From: Sandaracinaceae bacterium
GTDB lineage: Bacteria; Myxococcota_A; Polyangia; Polyangiales; JAFGIB01
Reading direction: 5' to 3'
Assembly (NCBI GenBank): GCA_017881055.1
Contig: JADGRF010000060.1
Coordinates: 1 to 51,602, forward strand
DNA length: 51,602 nt
Shown here: positions 39,379 to 47,011 of the stretch, one piece after another
How the letters are laid out: the number at the start of each line of letters is the position of its first letter
How positions within the stretch are numbered: position 1 is the stretch's first letter
Made by a program: the position numbers and the translations under genes
The notes under the pieces: model-generated
What the model was told of the DNA's origin: nothing
The model's input: only the letters and a program-made list of their open reading frames with translations
Database searches by the model: none

Positions 39379-40106
39379 ACGGAGAGGCCAGCGAATCGAC
39401 GGTTGCGCTGCGCAAGGCGCCTGTCGCATGGGAAGCGCTCGAGGATGCGTTCGAGAACAACGCGCCCGAGGTGCACAGCTACCTGAACGTCGAGACGGGC
39501 GACGTAGTTCGCATCGTCGACGGCGTCGCGGAACCCAGCATGCACTCGCGCATCGCGAGCGACCCGGGCTACGTCGTGGTCGATCCGGTTTCGTCGCGCG
39601 AGCAGTACCGCTGGATGGAACGTTACATCGAGACCGTCGAGGAGCCCGAGCTGCACCAGAAGTTGGTGGCCTCGATCGATGGCAAAGGCGCGTTTCGTCG
39701 CTTCAAAGACGTGTTGATGAGCTACCCGATCGATCGCGAACGCTGGTTCACGTTTCGTTCGGAGCGCTTACGCACGGCCATGCAAACCTGGCTCGACGCA
39801 CACAGCATCGAGGCCATCCCGCGCGAGCAGTGGGAAGTGCCGAGCGCCGAGCAAGTGAAGGACGCCGCGCTGCGCGAGGAGCGTGCTCGCCCTGCGCGCA
39901 AGAGTCGTGCGGCAGTGGCCGATGCCACGCGCGAGACGCTGCGCGAGCTGATCGAGCTACTTCCGGTGCGCGAGCTCGACATGGCGCTCGAGTTCCTGGA
40001 ATTCCTGCGCGATCGACGGCCGATGCCGCGCGCCAAGGCCAAGCCCGTCGACAAGACGCCCGCAGCCGTCGGCGATGACGACACGAGCGATGGGCCGGAG
40101 GAGTGA
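39375..40106 (+). CDS. UPF0158 family protein
   Basis: A 243-aa protein of the UPF0158 family, whose function is unknown. The N-terminal 150 residues fit the family: [26 protein letters not shown], an [15 protein letters not shown] block, then [15 protein letters not shown] and [12 protein letters not shown] with the [11 protein letters not shown] end. The C-terminal 90 residues are extra: a Glu/Arg-rich linker, then [23 protein letters not shown], resembling a short DUF2281-like helix pair, and an acidic tail. ATG 39375 overlaps the glpK stop, so the gene is probably co-translated with glpK. The next gene starts on the base right after the TGA. Confidence 0.8.
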   Translation: MNGEASESTVALRKAPVAWEALEDAFENNAPEVHSYLNVETGDVVRIVDGVAEPSMHSRIASDPGYVVVDPVSSREQYRWMERYIETVEEPELHQKLVASIDGKGAFRRFKDVLMSYPIDRERWFTFRSERLRTAMQTWLDAHSIEAIPREQWEVPSAEQVKDAALREERARPARKSRAAVADATRETLRELIELLPVRELDMALEFLEFLRDRRPMPRAKAKPVDKTPAAVGDDDTSDGPEE

Positions 40107-40817
40107 GTGCGGCTCGCGGCCAACGCGCGCTCGGCTTCACTCTTGCTCGCGCTCCTGCTCGCGCTGAGCGCGCGCGTGCGCGCACAAGCCCCCGTGCCGG
40201 CCGCCGTGCGCGCGGACGGCCTGGCGGCGCTCGTCGGCGGGTACGCTCCTGGCGAAGAGGCCGACGTGATCCTGCGCTCGGACGTCGAACTGCGCGCGCG
40301 TCTCGCCCTGTTTTCGCGCGGCGCGGGCGCAAGCGCCGCGTCGGCCAACGAGCTTGCGCCGTCGTTGCTCGATGCCACGCTTGCGGAGCTGGTGGGCGAG
40401 GCGCTGATCGCCCGCGAAGCACAGCGTGTGCAGGTCAGCTCGCCGAGCGCAGCTGACGTGCAGCGCGAGAAGGATCGCATCGTGCTGATGACCGGCGGAC
40501 GTGATCGCCTCGGCCGGCTGCTCGACGGCATCGGCGCGCGCGAAGGCGAGATCGACGCGATTGCGCGCCGGCGCGCCGTGGCTTCTGCCTTCCTGAGCGC
40601 CAACCTGGAAGGCGCGATGGTGGTGACCGACGGCGAGATCGAGCAGCGCTATCGCGCCGAAGCCGCGACCTTCGCGGGTCACGACCCCACCGAAGCGCGG
40701 GAGCTGATTCGCGCACGACTCGCGCGCGAGGCGCTCGCGCGCAACATCGAGCGCTGGGTGCGCGTGCTGCGCGCACGCACGCCCGTACACATCGTTGCGA
40801 GCTTCAAGGCGTCGTGA
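40107..40817 (+). CDS. Exported SurA/PpiC-N-like protein
   Basis: A 236-aa predicted periplasmic protein. Residues 1-26 are a signal peptide (SASLLLALLLALSARVRAQA). The remainder resembles the N-terminal chaperone helices of SurA-type peptidyl-prolyl isomerases: DVILRSDVELRARLAL (the pattern vNdevIt.sEle.r), LLDATLAELVGEALIAREAQ (l...vL..li.e.Li.qeA), then VQVSSPSAADVQREKDRI. There is no recognisable PPIase (rotamase) domain; the protein ends soon after. It might help fold or sort envelope proteins. GTG 40107 is immediately after the preceding TGA, and no other start fits the signal peptide. It overlaps the next gene by four bases. Confidence 0.65.
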   Translation: MRLAANARSASLLLALLLALSARVRAQAPVPAAVRADGLAALVGGYAPGEEADVILRSDVELRARLALFSRGAGASAASANELAPSLLDATLAELVGEALIAREAQRVQVSSPSAADVQREKDRIVLMTGGRDRLGRLLDGIGAREGEIDAIARRRAVASAFLSANLEGAMVVTDGEIEQRYRAEAATFAGHDPTEARELIRARLAREALARNIERWVRVLRARTPVHIVASFKAS

Positions 40818-41281
40818 GCACGCGAGCCGTCATCTTACCGATGCTCGCGGCCGACCTCGATACGGTGTGTCGCATCGCGGACGAGTGCTTCCCGGTGGCG
40901 TGGACGCGCGACGAATTTCGGAAGGAGCTGCAGCGTGATTACGCGGTGCTGCGTGTCTTGCGACCCTCGCTGGGTGAGCCCGTGTGTGCCTTCGCGAATT
41001 TCTGGTGCGTCGCGGACGAAGTGCAGCTCATGAATGTCGCGACGCTGCCAAAGGTGCGCCGCCACGGGCATGGCCGCGCGCTGGTCGCGGACATGATTGC
41101 GCATGCGCGCGAGCGCAAGTTCGCGTTGATCACGCTGGAAGTGCGAAGGGGCAACGAGCCCGCGCGTGCGCTCTATCGCAGCCTGGGTTTCAGCGACCAA
41201 GGCGTGCGGCCGCGCTACTATTCAGACAATGGTGAAGACGCCATCGTGATGCACTTGGCGCTGCCGCGTCGCGCGTCGTGA
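40814..41281 (+). CDS. rimI: RimI-like ribosomal protein S18 N-acetyltransferase (GNAT)
   Basis: A 155-aa GNAT acetyltransferase. Conserved regions: ADLDTVCRIADECFPVAWTRDEF at the start (RimI-like a.l..v..ie...f..pWs...f), VQLMNVATLPKVRRHGHGRALVADMI (motif A with the R/Q-x-x-G-x-G/A acetyl-CoA loop as RRHGHGRAL), EVRRGNEPARALYRSLGF (motif B), and the RPRYYSDNGEDAIVMHL ending that is characteristic of RimI. It acetylates the N-terminus of S18 in E. coli; other targets are possible. The start is GTG 40814, overlapping the preceding gene's TGA (GTGA). It is the fourth gene of a coupled chain beginning at glpK. Confidence 0.85.
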   Translation: MSTRAVILPMLAADLDTVCRIADECFPVAWTRDEFRKELQRDYAVLRVLRPSLGEPVCAFANFWCVADEVQLMNVATLPKVRRHGHGRALVADMIAHARERKFALITLEVRRGNEPARALYRSLGFSDQGVRPRYYSDNGEDAIVMHLALPRRAS

Positions 41282-41362
41282 TGGGCGAGCCTGTGTGCAG
41301 AGCCGTGCTCGTTGGATCTCTTCAGCTCAGGCTGCTACGTATGGATCTCCACGGAGGCTGAC

Positions 41363-42598
41363 TTGGCCGGCTCGACGGAAGACGACGCTTCTGGTGCAGG
41401 GGAACCCGACGAGCTTGGCTCGCTCGGCTCCCTCGTGCCCGAGCCGCAGTCTGCGGCCTCCGATGATGACGACAAGATCGACCTGGAGGCGCTCGTCCAG
41501 CTGTCGTCGGTAGCGCCTCGCGCGCTCCACGTGCCGACGTTGCGTCCGGGCGCGGCCCCGCCACCGCCACCGCCGCGCGCTCGCGACGACGGGGAGCGCA
41601 TTCGCCTCCCTCCTCCTGCGCCGCAGGCGGCGCGTGCGGACGCGTTCGACGACCGTCTCGAGCGCGCACGCGCTCACGCGTTTGATTCTGATCACGAAGT
41701 CGATCGTGAGCCTGCTCCGCCCGTGGTCCCGCGCTCGCCGCTGCGGGCGTTTGGTTTGGCCTTGGCGCTCGGGTTTCTGTTGGGGATCCCGTTCGGCGCG
41801 TGGATCTTCGGCAACCATGAACGCGCAAGCCCGCCGCCGGTGAACGCGGTTGCCGCTGCGCCGAGCCACGCTCCGGAGCGGCCGCCGCCCACGGCGCAAG
41901 ACACGCCGGCCGCCCCGAGCGTCGTTGCCGAGCCAGCTGCGCCTGCGCGCGTTGCTGCGCCTGCGCCTGCCGCACCCGCTCCTGCGCCCAGTGTCGTACC
42001 AGTCGGCGCCACCAAGGCGCTCGCGTCGGTCGCGCATCCCGCGCCGGGCACGCGCAGCCCGTCGCCGTCAGCTGCAGCGACACCGAACGTCTCGCTCGTC
42101 TATGCGCCGGCAGCCGAGGCCCACGCGCGTGAGGTGCCGCCGGTCGCCGCCATGCAGCGCGTCGAGCCCGCCCACGAAGCCATCCCGCCCGCGGCGCCCC
42201 CGGCATCGTCAGCTGCAATAGTCGAGCGTGCCAGTGCCGAGGCGCCCGCCCACAGCGTCGATTCCATGCTCGACGATGCGCTCTCCCATCCGACGCGTTC
42301 GGCCGCCCCGAGCGCGCCGCCGGGCGAGCTGCCGCTGACTCCCTCGCGCGACGAGGTGAGCAGCGCGATGTCGGTGCTCTTGCCCGCGATCCGCGGCTGC
42401 GCGATGGGGCAGGCCGGTCTCGCGACCGCGGGTATCGTCGTGCAGAACGACGGGCGCGTGGCCAGCGTGAGCGTGACGGGCGCACCGTTCGAGGGTTCGG
42501 CGAGTGGGCGCTGCATGGAAGGCGTCATGCGCCGGGCGCGTTTTCCGCACTTCAAGCAGCCGTCGTTTCGGGTACAGTTTCCGTTCGCGATTCAATGA
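41363..42598 (+). CDS. Membrane-anchored Pro/Ala-rich protein with TonB/AgmX-like C-terminus
   Basis: A 411-aa protein. Residues 1-125 are acidic and Pro-rich (cytoplasmic), then a single hydrophobic segment (PLRAFGLALALGFLLGIPFGAWIF) at about 128-150, a very long Pro/Ala periplasmic region to about residue 310, and a C-terminal small domain (AIRGCAMGQAGLATAGIVVQNDGRVASVSV ... GRCMEGVMRRARFPHF) reminiscent of the TonB/AgmX-type domain (G.V...f.i...G.V..v.v....C....rFP.f). Such proteins bridge the envelope. The start is TTG 41363 because GGAGG lies five bases upstream; an open frame upstream (TTG 41312) lacks an RBS. Its C-terminal Cys pair could form a disulfide. It overlaps the next gene by ATGA. 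Function is inferred only by organisation. Confidence 0.6.
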   Translation: MAGSTEDDASGAGEPDELGSLGSLVPEPQSAASDDDDKIDLEALVQLSSVAPRALHVPTLRPGAAPPPPPPRARDDGERIRLPPPAPQAARADAFDDRLERARAHAFDSDHEVDREPAPPVVPRSPLRAFGLALALGFLLGIPFGAWIFGNHERASPPPVNAVAAAPSHAPERPPPTAQDTPAAPSVVAEPAAPARVAAPAPAAPAPAPSVVPVGATKALASVAHPAPGTRSPSPSAAATPNVSLVYAPAAEAHAREVPPVAAMQRVEPAHEAIPPAAPPASSAAIVERASAEAPAHSVDSMLDDALSHPTRSAAPSAPPGELPLTPSRDEVSSAMSVLLPAIRGCAMGQAGLATAGIVVQNDGRVASVSVTGAPFEGSASGRCMEGVMRRARFPHFKQPSFRVQFPFAIQ

Positions 42599-43221
42599 AC
42601 GGCTCACGGCGGACTTCGTTCGTTCTGTTCTGGTGCGTGCTCGGGTGCGCGGCGTGCGGCGGCGCACGGCCGGGGCCGGCTCGCACCTTGCTCTTGCCGT
42701 CGGCCTCAGCGGAGCAAGAGAGCGCGTTCGAGGATGTCGCGCGGCGCGCGTTCACGGTGCTCTCTGAAGGCCGGCCTGCTGCGCTCTTGCTCGACGACGA
42801 TGGCCTGCGCGCGCTGCTCTTGCCCGAGGCCGCCAGCAGCGCGGCCCTGGTTCGCGCCAACAGCGAGCTGGCAATGCGGATTGATCCCGATGCGCAGAGC
42901 ACGCTCGCGGCTGCTCACTACGCTGGGGTCTGCATCCAACACGCCCGGGTGATGCCGCCGGGGGCCGGCTTCGGCCTGCGTGCGCCCGGTTTCACGTTCG
43001 ATCGGATGCTGGTGGTCGGGGCCGAGGCCGGGGGTGGCCGAGTCGCCGCCTGGGTGGAGGGTACGTTCGTGCTGACCGACCAGGGCTTCTTTGCCATCGC
43101 GTTGCAGCGCCTGGAGAGCCCTCGCAGGGACCATGCAGATCTGGATCTCGCCCCCTGCGACTTCCGATTTGGACTGGGATCGCCACGAGGGGTTGTGGTG
43201 TCCGTCCCCGCCTCATACTAG
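42595..43221 (+). CDS. Lipoprotein of unknown function
   Basis: A 208-aa predicted lipoprotein. The N-terminus has two Arg and a hydrophobic stretch (SFVLFWCVLGCAACGG) with lipobox LGC at Cys18 (or CAAC at Cys21). The mature part has no family that I recognise: SAFEDVARRAFTVLSEGRPAALL, LANSELAMRID-type helices, then a beta-rich second half (FDRMLVVGAEAGGGRVAAWVEG). Outer-membrane attachment is likely because no Asp follows the lipidated Cys. ATG 42595 overlaps the stop of the TonB-like gene, and the smc start is 67 bases downstream, so the two envelope genes may share a transcript. A function cannot be stated. Confidence 0.65.
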   Translation: MNGSRRTSFVLFWCVLGCAACGGARPGPARTLLLPSASAEQESAFEDVARRAFTVLSEGRPAALLLDDDGLRALLLPEAASSAALVRANSELAMRIDPDAQSTLAAAHYAGVCIQHARVMPPGAGFGLRAPGFTFDRMLVVGAEAGGGRVAAWVEGTFVLTDQGFFAIALQRLESPRRDHADLDLAPCDFRFGLGSPRGVVVSVPASY

Positions 43222-43287
43222 ATTTGGTCGCCGTCGTTGCGATCGTTTCTTTCGGGGTGTTACGCCAGCCCAGGAGAGGCTCGGTTC

Positions 43288-46200
43288 ATGAAGATCAAGA
43301 AGCTCGAGGTATGCGGGTTCAAGTCGTTCGTCGACCCGATGACGCTGCACTTCGACCACGACGTGACCTGCATCGTGGGCCCGAACGGTTGCGGCAAGTC
43401 GAACGTGGTCGACGCCATCCGCTGGGTCATGGGCGAGCAGTCCGCCAAGAACCTGCGCGGCCGCAACATGGACGACGTCATCTTTGGCGGCACCGAGTCC
43501 CGCGGACCTCACGGCTACGCCGAGGTCACGATCACGTTCGACAACTCCGATCAGCTGGCGCCGCCCGAGTACAACGTTCCCGAGATTGCGGTCACCCGTA
43601 AGCTCGATCGTCAGGGCAACAGCGAGTACCTGATCAACAAGACCCAGGTGCGTCTACTCGACGTCACGAACCTGTTCCTCGGCACCGGCGTCGGTCGCCG
43701 CGCCTACTCGATCATCGAGCAGGGTCGCATCGGCTTGATCGTCACAGCCAAGCCCGCCGATCGCCGCATGCTGATCGAAGAAGCGGCCGGCATCACCAAG
43801 TTCAAGGCCAAGAAGCAAGCGGCCGAGCGACGGATGGAACAGACGCAGCAGAACCTGCTGCGCGTCACCGACATCATCCAAGAGATTCAAAAGACCCTGG
43901 CCTCGCTCAAGCGTCAAGCGCAGAAGGCCGAGCGCTACAAGAAGTACCGCACCGAGATCCGCGATCTCGAGCTGTGGGTCGGTGCGCATCGCTACATGGA
44001 GCTGCACGTCACGCACGGCGTGCTGCGCTCGCAGATGGATCGCGCCGTGGCCACGGCCGAAGGCGCGCGCCTGGCGCTGCGCATGCGCGAAGCCGAGCTC
44101 GAAGCCGAGCGTGTCTCGCTCAGCGTGCTCGAGAGCGTGGTGGAAAAAGCCCAGACGCGTGCCTACGGCGCGGACAACTCCGTGCGCCTGCTCGAGACGC
44201 AGATTCAGCACTGCACCGAGCAGCTGGCGCAGATGCGCGAGCGTGAAGCCTCGGCGCAGCGCGAGATCGAGCGCTTGGCCGTGCAGCGCGAAGAGCTCGA
44301 CATGGAGTCGCAGGGGCTGCGCGATCGCCTCGCGTCGCATGCCGACTCGGAAGCGATCGAGGCCGAGGGGCTGGCACGCGAGAGCGCAGAGCTCGACAAG
44401 CGTCGCGCCGCCACCGACGAAGCCGAGCTGGCACTGCGCGGCGCGCGCTCCAAGGTGTCCGATGCCGATCTGCGCATCGCACGCGCCGATGCGATGCTCG
44501 CGGGCTACGACAAGCGTCGCGAAGACACGCGCGCACGTCTGTCGCGCATCGAAGCCGAGCGCGAGACGCTCACGCTCAAGATCACCGAGCTGCGTCAGGA
44601 AGCCGACGCGCTGCGTGCGCGCCTCGACGGTTTGCGCAGTGGTCACAGCGAGCTGGGTGTGGCCCGCGGCGAGCTGGAAGCCGAGCTTGCGAGCTTGCGC
44701 CAAGACATCGTGCGCAGCGACGAGACCGTCGAGCGCCTGCGCGGACAGCTGGCGCAGAAGCGCTCGCGCCTGCATTCACTGGAAGAGATCCAGCAGCGCT
44801 TCGAAGGCGTGGGCAAGGGCGTTCGCGCGCTCATGACGCACTACGGCCAGCGCGGCCACGATGGCAATCAGAGCAAGGTCCAAGGCCTGCTCGCGGATCG
44901 CTTCGAGTGTCCGCCGGACCTCACCAAGGCGCTGGCCGCGGCGCTCGGCGAGAAGCTGCAATACGTCGTCGTCGACGACCTGACCACCGGCGTGGATGCC
45001 GTGCGCTATCTGACCGAGGGCAAGCGCGGTCGCGCCACGTTGATTCCGAACGTGCCGCGCGCTGATGAGCGCCGTCGTCGTGACGGCGGCGAGGGGCCGT
45101 TTGCCCCTTCGGATGTACCGGATCGTCCGGGTGTCGTCGGCAAGCTGCTCTCGCTGATCAAGGCAGGCGAGTCCGACCAGCTGCTTGCGGAGCACATGCT
45201 CGGCGACGTGCTCGTGGTCGAGAACCTCGAAGTCGCGCGCGAGATTCACCAGACGAACCTGGAGACTGGCCGTGCCTTCGGCATGCTCGTCACGCTCGAT
45301 GGCCAAGTCTTGTTCGCCGATGGTCGCTTGTCCGGTGGCGATGGCGAAGACGCTGGCGCACACCTGATCGAGGTCAAGCGCGAGATCCGCGAGCTGAGCG
45401 ACGAGGTCTCGCGGCTCGACGTCGAGATGTCAGCTGCCACTGCGCGCCACGGCTCGCTGCGTAACGCGATCGCGCAGCGCCAGGCCGCGCTCGAAGCCAC
45501 ACGCACCGATGCGCACGACAAAGAGATCGCATTGGTCACATCCGACAAGGACCTGCGGCGTGCCGAAGAAGCCGCGACGAGCGCCGAGGCGCGCACCGAG
45601 CAGCTGATCGGCGAGGCGGAAGAACTGTCGAGCGTGCTTGGTGGCGAGAGCCCCGAAGAGACGCAGGGCCGCGCCGATCGCGAGCTCGCGCAGAACGACA
45701 AGACCAACGCCGAGGCCGAGCTGGCTGCAGCCGACGAGGTCTATCTCGCGCGTCGCGCCGGCGTCGAAGAGCAGAACGCGATCGTGACCGAGGTGCGCGT
45801 GCGCGCGGCGCAGGCCAAGCAGCGCTTGGAGAGCGACCGCGCCGTGGTGGAGCGCCTGGGCCGCTCGATGGAAGAGCTCTCGCTGCGTGGCGAGCGCCTG
45901 AAAGACGAGCTGTCGCAGCTCGCGCGCCAGCAGGAAGAGCTGGCGGTCAGGAGCGAGAAGGATCGCGAAGACCTGACCGTGGTCGCCGAAGAAGCGATGC
46001 TGGCGCAGGCCGATCTGTCGAACATGCGTGGCGACTACGAGAGCGCGCGCGCCAACTTGGCTGAGCAAGATCAGAACCTGCGCCAGGTGCGCATGGCGAT
46101 CGAGACGGAGACGCAGACCGCCAACTCGCTCACCGTACGCGAGCGCGAAGTGGGCATGGCGCTGTCGCACTTGCTCGAGGGGTTGTACGAGAAGCACCGC

Positions 46201-46992
46201 GTGAACATCCGCCGCGAGCTCGGCGACTACCATGACCGCGCGATGCCGGACGAGGCGCTCAAGAACCGCATCGAAGAGCTGATCAGCGTCGTCGAGCGCA
46301 TGGGCGAGATCAACCTCACGGCCATCGACGAGTTCGAGGAGCGCAACAAGCGCTACGAGTACCTGGTTGCGCAGAAAGACGACCTCGACAAGGCGCTCGG
46401 TCAGCTGGACCAGGCGATTCGCCAGATGAATCGTCAGAGCCGTAAGATGTTCCGCGAGACGTTCGACGAAGTGAACACGCGCTTCCAGGCCATGTTCCCG
46501 CGCATGTTCGGTGGTGGCCGAGCCGAGCTTCGCCTGACCGACCCGGACAACATGCTCGAGACCGGCATCGACATCATCGCGATGCCGCCCGGCAAGAAAC
46601 TCACCTCGATCGAGCTGATGAGCGGTGGTGAAAAGGCGCTCACGGCGGTCTCGCTGATCTTCGCCATCTTCCAGTACAAGCCCAGTCCGTTCTGTCTCCT
46701 GGACGAGGTCGACGCGCCCCTCGACGAAGCGAACATCGGTCGCTACTGCGAGATGATCCGCGCCATGACCGGTCGCTCCCAGTTCATCCTGATCTCGCAC
46801 AGCAAGACCACGATGGAGTCCGCGGACGTGCTCTACGGCGTCACGATGGAAACCCCAGGCGTCTCGAAGATCGTCAGCGTCGAGCTGCGCGACCGTAACG
46901 AGAGCCGCCGCGCGCCCACGCATGAGCAGGGCTTCGAGCACGGTTCGGGGCGCCAGCACGAAGAGCCGCACGCCGAAGCGGCCGTGGCCTGA
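43288..46992 (+). CDS. smc: Chromosome segregation protein SMC
   Basis: A 1234-aa SMC ATPase that compacts and segregates the chromosome with ScpA/ScpB. Walker A GPNGCGKS is at residues 31-38, preceded by KIKKLEVCGFKSF. Two long heptad coiled coils (about 170-500 and 690-1000) flank a hinge around 520-690 (RFEGVGKGVRALM, QGLLADRFECPPDLTKAL, and GRAFGMLVTLDGQVLFADGR). The C-terminal ATPase half has the signature motif LMSGGEKAL at 1110-1118 and Walker B FCLLDEVDAPLDE with Asp1139 and Glu1140, then ISHSKTTME. All required residues are intact. ATG 43288 is preferred (AGGAGAGG just upstream). After the ATPase domain there is an extra polar tail of about 35 residues rich in His/Glu/Arg. It converges on the VWA gene with 19 bases between stops. 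Confidence 0.95.
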   Translation: MKIKKLEVCGFKSFVDPMTLHFDHDVTCIVGPNGCGKSNVVDAIRWVMGEQSAKNLRGRNMDDVIFGGTESRGPHGYAEVTITFDNSDQLAPPEYNVPEIAVTRKLDRQGNSEYLINKTQVRLLDVTNLFLGTGVGRRAYSIIEQGRIGLIVTAKPADRRMLIEEAAGITKFKAKKQAAERRMEQTQQNLLRVTDIIQEIQKTLASLKRQAQKAERYKKYRTEIRDLELWVGAHRYMELHVTHGVLRSQMDRAVATAEGARLALRMREAELEAERVSLSVLESVVEKAQTRAYGADNSVRLLETQIQHCTEQLAQMREREASAQREIERLAVQREELDMESQGLRDRLASHADSEAIEAEGLARESAELDKRRAATDEAELALRGARSKVSDADLRIARADAMLAGYDKRREDTRARLSRIEAERETLTLKITELRQEADALRARLDGLRSGHSELGVARGELEAELASLRQDIVRSDETVERLRGQLAQKRSRLHSLEEIQQRFEGVGKGVRALMTHYGQRGHDGNQSKVQGLLADRFECPPDLTKALAAALGEKLQYVVVDDLTTGVDAVRYLTEGKRGRATLIPNVPRADERRRRDGGEGPFAPSDVPDRPGVVGKLLSLIKAGESDQLLAEHMLGDVLVVENLEVAREIHQTNLETGRAFGMLVTLDGQVLFADGRLSGGDGEDAGAHLIEVKREIRELSDEVSRLDVEMSAATARHGSLRNAIAQRQAALEATRTDAHDKEIALVTSDKDLRRAEEAATSAEARTEQLIGEAEELSSVLGGESPEETQGRADRELAQNDKTNAEAELAAADEVYLARRAGVEEQNAIVTEVRVRAAQAKQRLESDRAVVERLGRSMEELSLRGERLKDELSQLARQQEELAVRSEKDREDLTVVAEEAMLAQADLSNMRGDYESARANLAEQDQNLRQVRMAIETETQTANSLTVREREVGMALSHLLEGLYEKHRVNIRRELGDYHDRAMPDEALKNRIEELISVVERMGEINLTAIDEFEERNKRYEYLVAQKDDLDKALGQLDQAIRQMNRQSRKMFRETFDEVNTRFQAMFPRMFGGGRAELRLTDPDNMLETGIDIIAMPPGKKLTSIELMSGGEKALTAVSLIFAIFQYKPSPFCLLDEVDAPLDEANIGRYCEMIRAMTGRSQFILISHSKTTMESADVLYGVTMETPGVSKIVSVELRDRNESRRAPTHEQGFEHGSGRQHEEPHAEAAVA

Positions 46993-47011
46993 GGGGGCGC
47001 GGGTCGGGCCG

